Assembly (NCBI RefSeq): GCF_000005825.2
Contig: NC_013791.2
Location: 682,001-746,000, forward strand
Length of the DNA stretch: 64,000 nucleotides
From: Alkalihalophilus pseudofirmus OF4
GTDB taxonomy: Bacteria > Bacillota > Bacilli > Bacillales > Bacillaceae_D
Direction of reading: 5' to 3'
Every line of letters starts with the position of its first letter. Within the stretch, counting starts at the first letter, position 1. The position numbers and the translations under genes were made by a program. Under the pieces are notes generated by a model. It did no database searches, was not told the origin of the DNA, and was given only the letters and a program-made list of their open reading frames with translations. Positions 26,285 to 35,130 of this stretch are shown here, piece by piece.

Positions 26285-27199
26285 GTGCTTCAGGATAAAG
26301 TATTGATACGTGAAGTTGGACCAAGGGACGGTCTTCAAAATGAAAAGCAGATGATTCGAACAGAGGACAAAGTAGCGTGGATTAATCAGTTATCCAAAAC
26401 AGGTCTTTCTTATATTGAAGTGACGTCATTTGTAAATCCGAAATGGATCCCTGCATTAGCAGACTGCCTGGATGTAGCAAAGCAAATTGAACGTGAGCCT
26501 GGTGTGACATATGCAGCGCTTGTGCCTAATCAAAGGGGCTTAGAAGGGGCGCTCGAAGCTGATATTGATGAAGTCAGTGTATTTATGTCAGCGAGTGATA
26601 CCCATAACAGAAAAAATATTAATAAATCAATGGATGCGACATTCCCTGTCTTAAAAGAAGTGGTACAACAAGCAAAGAGTGCAGGGAAGTCAGTAAGGGG
26701 CTATGTATCCACTGTTTTTGGCTGTCCTTATGAAGGCAAGGTTTCTATTGATCAAGTAGTACATACTTCAGAAAAATTAATGGAAATGGGCATTGATGAA
26801 CTGTCGCTTGGAGATACGATTGGTGTCGCGACGCCTAATCAAATCGAAGAAGTGCTGCTCGCTTTGAAAGGCATTATTCCTATTGAAAGGCTGGCCCTTC
26901 ATGTCCATGATACGAGGGGAACCGCACTCGCTAATGTGTATCAAGCCTATCAACTAGGAGTTCGCCGTTTTGACGGGGCAGCAGGCGGGTTAGGCGGATG
27001 TCCGTATGCCCCGGGAGCTGCGGGAAATGTGGCGACTGAAGATATGCTTTATTTGTTTAACGGACTCGGTGTAGAGACAGGGGTTTCGCTCGAACAGTTA
27101 GTAGATAGTGCAGAGTTTATTCATAAAAAAGTAGGCCGCCCTTTGCCTAGTCATAATCTCCAAGCTAGACTTGCGAGCGATTGTAAGGAGGGTGTGTAA
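26285..27199 (+). CDS. yngG: Hydroxymethylglutaryl-CoA lyase (YngG-type)
   Basis: 304 residues. It cleaves HMG-CoA to acetyl-CoA and acetoacetate, the last step of leucine degradation. Motifs: REVGPRDGLQNE (metal and catalytic Arg/Asp), SLGDTIGVATP, HVHDTRGTALAN (metal His) and the catalytic cysteine loop GGLGGCPYAPGAAGN. Start is GTG 26285, directly behind AAAGGAGG; an ATG two bases upstream is out of frame and soon closed. The stop overlaps the next start (TAATG). Confidence 0.92.
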   Translation: MLQDKVLIREVGPRDGLQNEKQMIRTEDKVAWINQLSKTGLSYIEVTSFVNPKWIPALADCLDVAKQIEREPGVTYAALVPNQRGLEGALEADIDEVSVFMSASDTHNRKNINKSMDATFPVLKEVVQQAKSAGKSVRGYVSTVFGCPYEGKVSIDQVVHTSEKLMEMGIDELSLGDTIGVATPNQIEEVLLALKGIIPIERLALHVHDTRGTALANVYQAYQLGVRRFDGAAGGLGGCPYAPGAAGNVATEDMLYLFNGLGVETGVSLEQLVDSAEFIHKKVGRPLPSHNLQARLASDCKEGV

Positions 27200-27981
27200 T
27201 GGACTCACTCGTTTTACTTGAAAAGAATGAAGAGGGCGTTGCGCTTCTGACACTAAACCGTCCTAACGCTGCAAATGCTCTTTCAGTAGACATGTTAAAG
27301 CAATTTCATGCGCATTTGGATGAATTGGCATTTGATGAGAAGGTACGAGTGGTTGTGATCACTGGTGCAGGAGAAAAAGTCTTCTGTGCAGGGGCTGACC
27401 TAAAAGAACGTGCTGGAATGAACCCAACCGAAGTAAAGCGGACGGTTACACTCATTCGCACCCTGATGGATAAAGTAGAAGCACTGCCGCAGCCGACGAT
27501 TGCAGCCATGAATGGGGGCGCATTTGGCGGCGGACTTGAGCTCGCATTAAGCTGTGATATCCGTATCGCTAAAACAGGCGCCTTATATGGTTTAACAGAA
27601 ACAGCTTTAGCGATTATTCCCGGAGCGGGAGGAACGCAGCGTCTGCCAAGGCTGATTGGTATTGGGAAAGCAAAAGAACTGATCTACAGCGCAGCTCGAA
27701 TTGATGCAGATGAGGCGAAGCAAATTGGCCTTGTCGAAAGAGTCGAGGAGGCAGATACACTTTTAAGAAGTGCTTATGAGCTTGCCGGTAAGATGGCTTC
27801 AAATGGACCAATCGCGCTAAGACAGGCTAAGCGTGCCATCCAGGCTGGAATGCAGGTAGATCTTGCAACAGGACTTGAGATTGAGAAGTTAGCTTATGAA
27901 CAAACCATCCCAACAAAAGACCGGCTTGAAGGTCTGCAAGCGTTTAAAGAAAAGCGCAAACCGAACTACAGAGGAGAATAG
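27199..27981 (+). CDS. yngF: Enoyl-CoA hydratase, probable methylglutaconyl-CoA hydratase (YngF-type)
   Basis: 260 residues of the crotonase fold. It hydrates 3-methylglutaconyl-CoA to HMG-CoA by context. The first oxyanion-hole segment is FCAGADLKER, the second is AAMNGGAFGGGLELALSCD, and the catalytic glutamate region is GLTETALAIIPGAGGTQRLPRL. It is tightly packed between the lyase and the carboxyltransferase. The substrate assignment depends on the operon, since crotonases are hard to assign from sequence alone. Confidence 0.9.
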   Translation: MDSLVLLEKNEEGVALLTLNRPNAANALSVDMLKQFHAHLDELAFDEKVRVVVITGAGEKVFCAGADLKERAGMNPTEVKRTVTLIRTLMDKVEALPQPTIAAMNGGAFGGGLELALSCDIRIAKTGALYGLTETALAIIPGAGGTQRLPRLIGIGKAKELIYSAARIDADEAKQIGLVERVEEADTLLRSAYELAGKMASNGPIALRQAKRAIQAGMQVDLATGLEIEKLAYEQTIPTKDRLEGLQAFKEKRKPNYRGE

Positions 27982-27992
27982 GAGGCGTTTAG

Positions 27993-29522
27993 ATGTCATT
28001 TGAACAAGTATTACAAGAACGTGTTGAGAAGATCAAAAAGGGTGGGGCTGAGAAATACCACGCAAGCAATGCGGAAAAGGGTAAATTATTTGTACGAGAG
28101 CGTCTTGAGCAATTATTCGATGAAGGAGTAGAACTTGAAGATGGCTTATTTGCTAATTGCCAAGCAGAAGGTCTGCCGGCAGATGGGGTTGTAACAGCAA
28201 TAGGCAAGATTCATGGACAAACGGTTTGTGTGATGGCTAACGATTCAACGATTAAAGCAGGGTCTTGGGGAGCAAGAACGGTTGAGAAGATTATTCGCAT
28301 TCAAGAAACGGCTGAAAAATTGAATGTACCGATGCTTTATTTAGTAGACTCAGCCGGAGCGCGTATTACAGATCAAGTAGAAATGTTCCCAGGCCGCAGA
28401 GGAGCAGGGCGAATTTTCTATAATCAGGTGAAACTATCTGGGCGTGTGCCGCAAATTTGCTTATTATTCGGACCTTCGGCTGCTGGCGGTGCGTACATTC
28501 CTGCATTTTGTGACATTGTCATTATGGTAGACGGCAATGCCTCAATGTATCTAGGTTCTCCGCGAATGGCTGAGATGGTCATTGGGGAGAAAGTATCACT
28601 TGAGGAGATGGGCGGAGCGAAAATGCATTGCTCGGTTTCTGGGTGTGGAGATGTACTTGCAAAATCAGAAGAAGAAGCGATCTCTATGGCTCGTGAATAC
28701 TTGTCCTACTTCCCAGCAAATTATGGTGAACTGCCTCCTGAGACCACACCAGCGACGCCAAAAGAGTTTGAAAAAAGTATTGATGAAATCATTCCTAAAA
28801 ATCAAAACGCGCCATTTAATATGCATGATTTAATTGAGCGTGTAATTGATGAAGGCTCTTTCTTTGAAATTAAAAAGCTTTTCGCACCGGAGCTCATCAC
28901 GGGGCTTGCACGTATGGACGGGAAACCTGTAGGAATTATTGCCAATCAGCCGCGTGCCAAAGGCGGGGTGTTATTCCACGATTCTGCTGATAAAGCTGCA
29001 AAATTCATCAACTTATGTGATGCCTATCATATCCCGCTCGTTTTCTTAGCGGATATTCCAGGCTTTATGATCGGAACGAAGGTAGAGCGAGCTGGTATTA
29101 TTCGCCACGGCGCTAAAATGATTTCTGCAATGTCAGAAGCAACGGTGCCAAAGATCTCGATTATTGTGAGAAAAGCATACGGTGCAGGTCTTTATGCGAT
29201 GGCTGGCCCTGCATTTGAACCAGATTGCTGCTTAGCCTTGCCTAACGCTCAAATTGCTGTAATGGGACCAGAGGCGGCTGTTAATGCAGTATATGCTAAG
29301 AAAATCTCAGAGCTTCCAGAAGAGGAAAGACCAGCATTTGTTGAAGAGAAGCGGAATGAATATAAGGAAAATATTGATGTGTATCGCTTAGCTTCTGAAA
29401 TGGTCATTGATGGCATCGTTCAAGGCAACGACCTGCGTAAAGAGCTCGTGACACGTCTTGAAGCCTACCGTACAAAGGAATTAGACTTCACACACCGCAA
29501 GCACCCAGTTTACCCAGTATAA
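27993..29522 (+). CDS. yngE: Acyl-CoA carboxyltransferase, methylcrotonyl-CoA carboxylase beta (YngE-type)
   Basis: 509 residues. It transfers the carboxyl group from carboxybiotin to an acyl-CoA. Two crotonase-like halves are visible, with LVDSAGARITDQVEMFPGRRG and FGPSAAGGAYIPAF in the first and FLADIPGFMIGTKVERAGI and RKAYGAGLYAMAGPAF in the second. AGGAGGCG precedes the ATG, 11 bases after the hydratase. The alternative is propionyl-CoA carboxylase; HMG-CoA lyase and hydratase in the same operon favour methylcrotonyl-CoA. Last gene of the operon, though no clear terminator follows. Confidence 0.88.
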   Translation: MSFEQVLQERVEKIKKGGAEKYHASNAEKGKLFVRERLEQLFDEGVELEDGLFANCQAEGLPADGVVTAIGKIHGQTVCVMANDSTIKAGSWGARTVEKIIRIQETAEKLNVPMLYLVDSAGARITDQVEMFPGRRGAGRIFYNQVKLSGRVPQICLLFGPSAAGGAYIPAFCDIVIMVDGNASMYLGSPRMAEMVIGEKVSLEEMGGAKMHCSVSGCGDVLAKSEEEAISMAREYLSYFPANYGELPPETTPATPKEFEKSIDEIIPKNQNAPFNMHDLIERVIDEGSFFEIKKLFAPELITGLARMDGKPVGIIANQPRAKGGVLFHDSADKAAKFINLCDAYHIPLVFLADIPGFMIGTKVERAGIIRHGAKMISAMSEATVPKISIIVRKAYGAGLYAMAGPAFEPDCCLALPNAQIAVMGPEAAVNAVYAKKISELPEEERPAFVEEKRNEYKENIDVYRLASEMVIDGIVQGNDLRKELVTRLEAYRTKELDFTHRKHPVYPV

Positions 29523-29697
29523 CTTGTAACAGGAAGAGACTTGGGGTTATCGTGTGTTAACAAATGAGAAATAAAGATGAATCATGTATATGGCGTCTGT
29601 TGACTTTTTATTTTACGCATTGGGAGGACTCACTTTTGCTTTTTGCTATGGAGAACTGACAATGAGACTCTTGATAGAAGCACTCAATTTCCTCCTC

Positions 29698-29823
29698 GCT
29701 CCGTTGATTGGAGCGGAAGGCAATCGACTCCTGCGGGATGTGCGTGGCCCCACAGGAGCAAAGCAACGAGGAGGCTCCCGGACCGCCCGCGGAAAGCGAT
29801 TGCCTGCAGCGGATATCAACAAC
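29698..29823 (+). repeat. Structured intergenic repeat, full copy B
   Basis: 126 bases matching copy A at 5798-5932 over most of its length. Here the stem GGCAATCG (29719-29726) with CGATTGCC (29797-29804) is perfect. In copy A the same positions read GGCGCCG and CGTGTGCC, including an A-U to C-G exchange. The GTTGAT/ATCAAC ends and the CTCCTG/CAGGAG hairpin are retained. It lies in the 440-base gap between the leucine operon and the ligase gene; the rest of that gap holds nothing I can support. Confidence 0.85.
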
Positions 29824-29962
29824 TAGTAAAAGCGGGATACCTTTAGTTGTCTTTTTCTAGCATGATTCAGCAGCGGCTTATATGCTCTTTCTATCATTTA
29901 GTTCTCAATTCATACCACACTTTTATTCTGGTCTCTTTTTCAAAATGTGAGGGGGAAAAACG

Positions 29963-31912
29963 ATGAGTGAGACTGTCTGGCATCCAACGAAAGAATATAT
30001 TGAGTCAACACGACTTTATCAATGGATGAACAAATTAGGATACAGCGATTATGATACGTTTTTCAATAAAACGGTTGAAGACGTAGCATGGTTTTGGCAT
30101 GAAGCAGAAAAAGAATTAGAAATTCCTTGGTATGAGCCCTATACCAAATCATTGAATGATGCAAACGGCATAGAATGGCCGATTTGGTTTGAAGAAGGTA
30201 CCTTAAATGCATCTCATCTCTCCATTGGAAAATGGGCAGAAGATCCTTCCATGAAAGATAAAAAAGCGCTTGTTTGGGAAGGCGAAGACGGGGCAGTTAG
30301 AACCTTTACATATATAGAAATGCAAGAGGAAGTGGACCGTGTAGCAGGAGGCTTCCGCAAGCTGGGCCTGAAAAAGGGCGATGTTGTTGGAATCTATATG
30401 CCTATGCTGCCAGAAACGGTGATTGCGATGATGGCTGCTTCAAAGATTGGTGCAGTGTTCGCCCCGGTATTTTCAGGCTATGGCGCAGAAGCAGTGGCAA
30501 CTAGGCTTAATGCGGGAGAGGCTAAAGCTCTTATTACAGCAGATGGATTTTTAAGACGTGGGAAGACTGTAATGATGAAGGAAGAAGCTGACCGTGCAGC
30601 TGACTTATCTCCCACAGTGGAAAAAGTGATCGTCATCAGCCGTCTGAATGCCGATACTCCGTGGAATGATGAACGGGATGTTGATTGGCAGGAAATGCGT
30701 AACTCTGAGAAATATGAGCAGACAGAACGGATGGACAGCCAAGAACCTCTTATGCTTTTATATACGTCAGGGACAACCGGTAAGCCAAAAGGGGCAGTGC
30801 ATACACATAGCGGCTTCCCGATTAAAGCGGCATTTGACGCTGGAATTGGGATGGATGTAAAAAGAGAAGATGTTCTTTTCTGGTATACCGATATGGGCTG
30901 GATGATGGGGCCTTTTCTTGTTTACGGTGGTTTAGTTAATGGAGCAACAATTCTGTTATATGAAGGCACACCTGATTTCCCAAATCCCGACCGTATATGG
31001 GAACTTGTGGCGAAGCATAACGTCAGCCATCTTGGTATTTCACCTACGTTAATACGATCTTTAATGACGCAAGGCGATGAGTGGGTCAATAAGCATTCCT
31101 TAGATACACTGCGGGTAGTAGGATCAACAGGTGAACCGTGGAATCCTGAGCCGTGGATGTGGCTTTTTCAGAATGTCGGAAAAAAACAAATTCCTATTTT
31201 TAATTATTCTGGCGGCACAGAAATTGCCGGTGGGATCTTGGGGAATGTACTCGTCAGACCAATAGGACCAATCACTTTTAACTCCCCGTTACCCGGAATG
31301 GCAGCAGATGTATTTGACCCAACCGGAAAGCCTGTTGAAAATGAAGTAGGCGAACTCGTAATTAAAAAGCCGTGGGTAGGGATGACAAAGGGATTCTGGG
31401 GTGACTCGGAACGTTATTTAAACACCTACTGGAGCCGATTCGAGCAAACGTGGGTACACGGAGACTGGGTGATTAAAGATACGGAGGGGCAATGGACGAT
31501 TACCGGCAGATCGGATGATATTTTAAATGTTGCCGGCAAACGCTTAGGTCCTGCTGAAGTAGAATCAGTCCTTGTCGGCCATGAGGCAGTGAAGGAAGCA
31601 GGTACAATCGGAATTCCTGATGAAGTAAAAGGAGAAGCTGCGATATGCTTTGCTGTTCTAAACCAATCTCAAGAACCTAGTGAGGCACTAAAAAAAGAAT
31701 TGTTAAGTCTAGTTGCTGAAAAGCTAGGAAAGGCGCTTAAGCCAAAAAATTTATACTTTGTCAGTGACCTGCCGAAAACAAGAAATGCAAAAGTAATGCG
31801 CAGGGCAATTAAGGCCGCTTATTTAGGATTAGAAACAGGAGATTTATCTGCTCTAGAGAATCCTCAAGTTTTACGCGAAATTGAGCAGGTAAAAGAAAAT
31901 GTAAATTTATAA
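29963..31912 (+). CDS. Acetyl-CoA-synthetase-like acyl/acetoacetyl-CoA ligase
   Basis: 649 residues, with the N-terminal ACS domain and the ANL core. Motifs: YTSGTTGKPKGAVHTH (A3), TDMGWMMGPFLVYGGL, GSTGEPWNPEPW, TGRSDDILNVAGKRLGPAEVES (A8) and the catalytic lysine near KTRNAKVMRR. True acetyl-CoA synthetases have WWQTETG at the acyl pocket; here the segment is NYSGGTEIAGG, so the Trp that limits the pocket to acetate is absent. A larger acid such as acetoacetate or a branched acid is likely, which would suit the leucine operon next door. GAGGGGG precedes the ATG. Confidence 0.82.
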   Translation: MSETVWHPTKEYIESTRLYQWMNKLGYSDYDTFFNKTVEDVAWFWHEAEKELEIPWYEPYTKSLNDANGIEWPIWFEEGTLNASHLSIGKWAEDPSMKDKKALVWEGEDGAVRTFTYIEMQEEVDRVAGGFRKLGLKKGDVVGIYMPMLPETVIAMMAASKIGAVFAPVFSGYGAEAVATRLNAGEAKALITADGFLRRGKTVMMKEEADRAADLSPTVEKVIVISRLNADTPWNDERDVDWQEMRNSEKYEQTERMDSQEPLMLLYTSGTTGKPKGAVHTHSGFPIKAAFDAGIGMDVKREDVLFWYTDMGWMMGPFLVYGGLVNGATILLYEGTPDFPNPDRIWELVAKHNVSHLGISPTLIRSLMTQGDEWVNKHSLDTLRVVGSTGEPWNPEPWMWLFQNVGKKQIPIFNYSGGTEIAGGILGNVLVRPIGPITFNSPLPGMAADVFDPTGKPVENEVGELVIKKPWVGMTKGFWGDSERYLNTYWSRFEQTWVHGDWVIKDTEGQWTITGRSDDILNVAGKRLGPAEVESVLVGHEAVKEAGTIGIPDEVKGEAAICFAVLNQSQEPSEALKKELLSLVAEKLGKALKPKNLYFVSDLPKTRNAKVMRRAIKAAYLGLETGDLSALENPQVLREIEQVKENVNL

Positions 31913-31949
31913 AAAAAGCAGATAAGACAATCGTCTTATCTGCTTTTTT
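31911..31949 (+). terminator. Terminator of the acyl-CoA ligase gene
   Basis: A perfect stem of about 17 bp (A-run, GCAGATAAGAC and its complement) with an AATC loop and a T-run. Confidence 0.93.
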
Positions 31950-32057
31950 ACTTGGACAAGCTTTTCCCTCTAATTACCAATAAAATTATTTACATTCTTG
32001 TACATAAGCAGCAGGAAAAAAACCAAACTAGGAGTACACAAGGAGGAGGTGAGACAC

Positions 32058-32261
32058 ATGGCTAACAACAACAGCTCAAATCAACTTGTAGTACCTGGCG
32101 TACAACAAGCACTTGATCAAATGAAATATGAAATCGCTTCTGAGTTTGGTGTACAATTAGGACCTGATGCTACAGCTCGTGCTAACGGATCTGTAGGTGG
32201 TGAAATCACTAAGCGTTTAGTTCAAATGGCTGAACAACAAATGGGTGGTTACCAAAAGTAA
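32058..32261 (+). CDS. Alpha/beta-type small acid-soluble spore protein
   Basis: 67 residues from ATG 32058, preceded by AGGAGGAGGTGA. SASPs coat and protect DNA in the dormant spore and are degraded on germination by the GPR protease. The GPR site is visible in [10 protein letters not shown], and the two conserved DNA-binding segments are [14 protein letters not shown] and [15 protein letters not shown]. Expression in the forespore by sigma-G is expected; I do not see a convincing sigma-G promoter. A terminator follows directly. Confidence 0.96.
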   Translation: MANNNSSNQLVVPGVQQALDQMKYEIASEFGVQLGPDATARANGSVGGEITKRLVQMAEQQMGGYQK

Positions 32262-32276
32262 TTAAATATAATGGCT

Positions 32277-32308
32277 TAAGAGGTGGGTTCGCTCACCTCT
32301 TATTTATT
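32277..32308 (+). terminator. Terminator of the SASP gene
   Basis: An 11-bp stem (32277-32287 with 32292-32302, one G-U pair) with a TTCG tetraloop and TTTATT tail. Confidence 0.85.
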
Positions 32309-32324
32309 GGAAGGGCGGGTTCTA

Positions 32325-32588
32325 ATGAGCATGTGTCCGGCATGTAATGGCCTTACTACACTTCAAATCACATGTGAATATTGTGGACAAAATGTAACCA
32401 TTTATGGTCGCACCTCCGATTATCAAGATGATTATAGTGCTTATGAGGAGTATGATGTAACAAGCGCTCAATCCATTCAACCTCAATCAACTCAAACCAA
32501 GAGCGAAGGCTGCATGCATTATGTAGGGTGTGAAAATTGCCGAACAACATACACTTATTCATTTAAAGAAGTTGACTACAGCACGTAA
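32325..32588 (+). CDS. Small zinc-ribbon-like protein, unknown function
   Basis: 87 residues from ATG 32325 (MSMCPACNGL), chosen because GGAAGGGCGGG precedes it. CPAC at residues 4-7 and CEYC about 13 residues later form a zinc-ribbon knuckle pair. A Gln/Ser/Thr-rich, acidic linker (about 37-62) leads to a second Cys set, CMHYVGCENC. The gene starts 63 bases after the SASP stop, just past the SASP terminator, so it may be expressed by read-through in the forespore. I do not recognise the family. Confidence 0.75.
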   Translation: MSMCPACNGLTTLQITCEYCGQNVTIYGRTSDYQDDYSAYEEYDVTSAQSIQPQSTQTKSEGCMHYVGCENCRTTYTYSFKEVDYST

Positions 32589-32630
32589 GAAGCGACTTAT
32601 CTCGTATTGAGAAAGCCGCTTCTATTTGTT
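32588..32630. terminator. Terminator between the zinc-ribbon gene and msmX
   Basis: AGAAGCG at 32588-32594 pairs with CGCTTCT at 32617-32623, with AAGC/ACTT pairs inside. T-rich sequence follows on the plus strand. Confidence 0.65.
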
Positions 32631-33731
32631 TTATGGACGGATACGTAATTCAGTTTCTGCATCAAAGAAGTGAGATTTATTCATATCAAAGGCAAGATCT
32701 AGTGACTGACCGCCTTCTATATCTGTTCGCGAATCAATTCTAGCAACAAATGCTTGGCCATTAACAGAAGAATAAAGAACGGTTTCTGCACCTGTCAGCT
32801 CGGCTACATCAATTTCAGCCGTTAATTTTGTTTCTGGTGATGATTCGATAAACAGAAGTTCATCATGAATATCTTCTGGACGAATGCCTAAAATAATCTC
32901 TTTGTTCATGTATCCTTTATCACGAAGAACAGACAACTTACCAGCTGGTACTTTAACGGTTACATCACCAACTTTAAAGTAATCGCCTTCAATTTTTCCA
33001 GTGATAAAGTTCATCGAAGGAGAACCAATAAATCCACCAACGAAAACATTCTCTGGGTTATCATATACGTCTTTAGGTGTACCTACTTGCTGAATAAATC
33101 CATCTTTCATAATAACAATGCGAGTAGCCATCGTCATCGCTTCTGTTTGGTCGTGTGTTACGTAAATCGTTGTTGTTTGCAAACGCTTGTGTAGTTTAGT
33201 GATCTCAGCACGCATTTGTACACGTAATTTCGCATCTAAGTTTGATAATGGCTCATCCATTAAGAATACTTGAGGATCACGAACGATTGCACGACCCAGG
33301 GCAACACGTTGACGCTGACCACCAGACATTGCTTTTGGTTTACGATCTAACATCGCTTCAAGGCCTAGAATTTTTGCTGCATCTCTCACGCGACGATCAA
33401 TTTCATCTTTTTTAAATTTACGAAGCTTTAAACCGAAAGCCATATTTTCGTATACATTCATATGTGGGTATAGAGCGTAGTTTTGGAATACCATCGCAAT
33501 ATCACGATCTTTTGGTGCTACATCATTAACGCGGCGGTCGCCGATGTATAAATCACCTTTTGAGATATCCTCAAGTCCTGCAATCATACGTAATGTCGTT
33601 GATTTACCACAACCAGATGGCCCAACAAAAACAATAAACTCTTTATCTTTAATATCAAGATTAAAGTCAGTTACTGCAGTCACATCACCATCATAAATTT
33701 TATATATGTTTTTTAATTGAATATCTGCCAT
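32631..33731 (-). CDS. msmX: Multi-sugar ABC transporter ATPase MsmX
   Basis: 366 residues (B. subtilis MsmX about 365). It is the shared ATPase energising several carbohydrate ABC importers. The ATPase domain has Walker A GPSGCGKST, Q-loop FQNYALYPHM, signature MSGGQRQRVALGRA, Walker B VFLMDEPLSNLD and the switch His in YVTHDQ. A C-terminal TOBE/MalK-like regulatory region (about 240-366, LGIRPEDIH) follows. Start is ATG with GAGGGGG upstream. No permease or binding protein lies alongside, which is normal for the shared ATPase. Confidence 0.93.
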   Translation of the reverse strand: MADIQLKNIYKIYDGDVTAVTDFNLDIKDKEFIVFVGPSGCGKSTTLRMIAGLEDISKGDLYIGDRRVNDVAPKDRDIAMVFQNYALYPHMNVYENMAFGLKLRKFKKDEIDRRVRDAAKILGLEAMLDRKPKAMSGGQRQRVALGRAIVRDPQVFLMDEPLSNLDAKLRVQMRAEITKLHKRLQTTTIYVTHDQTEAMTMATRIVIMKDGFIQQVGTPKDVYDNPENVFVGGFIGSPSMNFITGKIEGDYFKVGDVTVKVPAGKLSVLRDKGYMNKEIILGIRPEDIHDELLFIESSPETKLTAEIDVAELTGAETVLYSSVNGQAFVARIDSRTDIEGGQSLDLAFDMNKSHFFDAETELRIRP

Positions 33732-33763
33732 TTTAAATCCCCCTCATGTGTTCGTGCTGTTAT

Positions 33764-33778
33764 TGTAACCCCTTTCAC
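33764..33778. promoter_or_regulatory. Weak cre-like site upstream of msmX
   Basis: On the minus strand GTGAAAGGGGTTACA matches the cre consensus at 12 of 15 positions, but the central CG is lost. Catabolite control of msmX would be sensible, yet the match is weak. Confidence 0.2.
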
Positions 33779-33838
33779 GCAAGCAGAGCTATGGTCAGTG
33801 TGCACAAGCTTTCAGTCATCGTTTGTGCACATTGACGA

Positions 33839-34729
33839 TTAATCGTGTTGATAATGAAGGAGAAGCATATAGACGAGAGCTGCATCTGAGAATTGTTTTA
33901 TATCAATACCAGTCCGATCCACAAATTTATCAATCCGGTATTGCAAACTATTTCTGTGCATATGTAAGGCTTTCGCTGCTTGTGTAGTATTAAGATTATG
34001 GCTGAAGTACGTCCCAACCGTTGTAAGCAGCTCCTTATCATTAAGCAGTTCCACAGAAATCAAGCGTTGGATGATACGATCCATTTCCTTGCCGGTTGAA
34101 TTCCTCATTAAATACAAAAGCAGCACCTCTTGTTCTTTATAGACGTGTTTAGGGTGGCTTTTAGATAGAAGGTATTGAAATAACTCATGTTGATATAAGA
34201 AGGACTCCCTAGAATTCTCGACTGTGGATTCAATCCCAATCAAGGTATATAAATCAAGATAAAAATCCATTGAGATCGCTTCAGCAAAGCTCTCTATATC
34301 CATCTCATCCCCGTATCCATCTAATGACTCTAATACAACGACTCCATATTGTTGATGCACCCAGACTATCGTTATTACATGCGGAAATGCCTCCTGCCAG
34401 GTAGAGCTAAGGGCTTCGTAATCATCAATTGATTCGCTTAAATGAAAATGAATAAGCCGGACAGGCCTCTCTACGTTTGGCTGTCTCACATCTGAATCAA
34501 GCAGCCACGCCCGCCATTCTTTGTCTGTATATGTGACGGCTTTTGGGGTGTGCTGATACTCTTTATAAAAATACGTTAATAATGCTGTCTCTTTTTCATT
34601 TAACTGATCCCGCCAAAAACCAAGAAGGGAAGCTGAATCATCAATCAGCCATAAAACTTCTGGGTGTGGAGGAGTGATATGGGCTGGAACAATGGCTTTT
34701 TCAAATAATCGTTTGATTTTTTCATTCAC
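33839..34729 (-). CDS. PucR/CdaR-type helix-turn-helix regulator (YxkF-like)
   Basis: 296 residues from GTG 34729 (MNEKIKRLFEKAIV), chosen because GAGAGGTG lies upstream; the longer frame would add a hydrophobic, Cys-rich extension that looks untranslated. The C-terminal 60 residues form the PucR-type HTH: LLTTVGTYFSHNLNTTQAAKALHMHRNSLQYRIDKF. The N-terminal part has no domain I can name. B. subtilis carries yxkF beside msmX, and size and order agree. It may control msmX or a sugar operon; that is inference. Confidence 0.78.
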   Translation of the reverse strand: MNEKIKRLFEKAIVPAHITPPHPEVLWLIDDSASLLGFWRDQLNEKETALLTYFYKEYQHTPKAVTYTDKEWRAWLLDSDVRQPNVERPVRLIHFHLSESIDDYEALSSTWQEAFPHVITIVWVHQQYGVVVLESLDGYGDEMDIESFAEAISMDFYLDLYTLIGIESTVENSRESFLYQHELFQYLLSKSHPKHVYKEQEVLLLYLMRNSTGKEMDRIIQRLISVELLNDKELLTTVGTYFSHNLNTTQAAKALHMHRNSLQYRIDKFVDRTGIDIKQFSDAALVYMLLLHYQHD

Positions 34730-34810
34730 AGTTACTAAGCACCTCTCATGTACACTGTTTTTACAGAGTATAACAAACAATGGAGAATGACAGAAACAAA
34801 TCTGACAAAA

Positions 34811-34846
34811 CAAAAAATCCTTCTGCAATAAAACGAGAAGGATTTA
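34811..34846 (-). terminator. Terminator of the 73-residue protein gene
   Basis: On the minus strand AAATCCTTCT and AGAAGGATTT form the stem, followed by a T-run (A-run at 34811-34817 on the plus strand). Confidence 0.8.
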
Positions 34847-34856
34847 ATACATGTTG

Positions 34857-35078
34857 CTATTTATTTTCATTTGGTCGATCTTCTCTTTCAAGATCTCTTG
34901 CTTCTTCAATGGTACCTGCGTGATGTTCATTAACGACACCGCCGCCAAGCCCCTCATTAATCATCCGATCGATATCCATAAAAAACTCGTCTCTTCCTTC
35001 ATTAGATGAACCATTAGATGAACCATTAGATGAACCAGTAGAAGAACTATACTTGTTTTCCTGTTTCTTATCTGACAT
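34857..35078 (-). CDS. Small hydrophilic protein with Ser-Asn-Gly repeats
   Basis: 73 residues with AGGAGGG upstream of the ATG. The N-terminus is a low-complexity stretch (SSSTGSSNGSSNGSSNEG, residues 11-28) encoded by a 12-base DNA unit repeated about three times. The rest is charged and acidic (DEFFMDIDRMINEGLGGG, then EARDLEREDRPNENK). There is no TM helix or signal. I do not recognise it. Gene and terminator look real, and small hydrophilic proteins of this sort are often sporulation or stress products. Confidence 0.65.
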   Translation of the reverse strand: MSDKKQENKYSSSTGSSNGSSNGSSNEGRDEFFMDIDRMINEGLGGGVVNEHHAGTIEEARDLEREDRPNENK

Positions 35079-35130
35079 CGCTCATCCCTCCTTTATCTAT
35101 AGGATGGATGATTGCGAATAAATCTATGCA

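Noticed and set aside
29584-29846. Two overlapping plus-strand ORFs of 80 and 67 codons
   Set aside because: They run through the structured repeat copy B in two frames, and no convincing SD sequence precedes either start.
31979-32030. Sigma-G promoter of the SASP gene
   Set aside because: CATAAG occurs but the nearest AATA-type -35 is about 20 bases away, outside the usual spacing.
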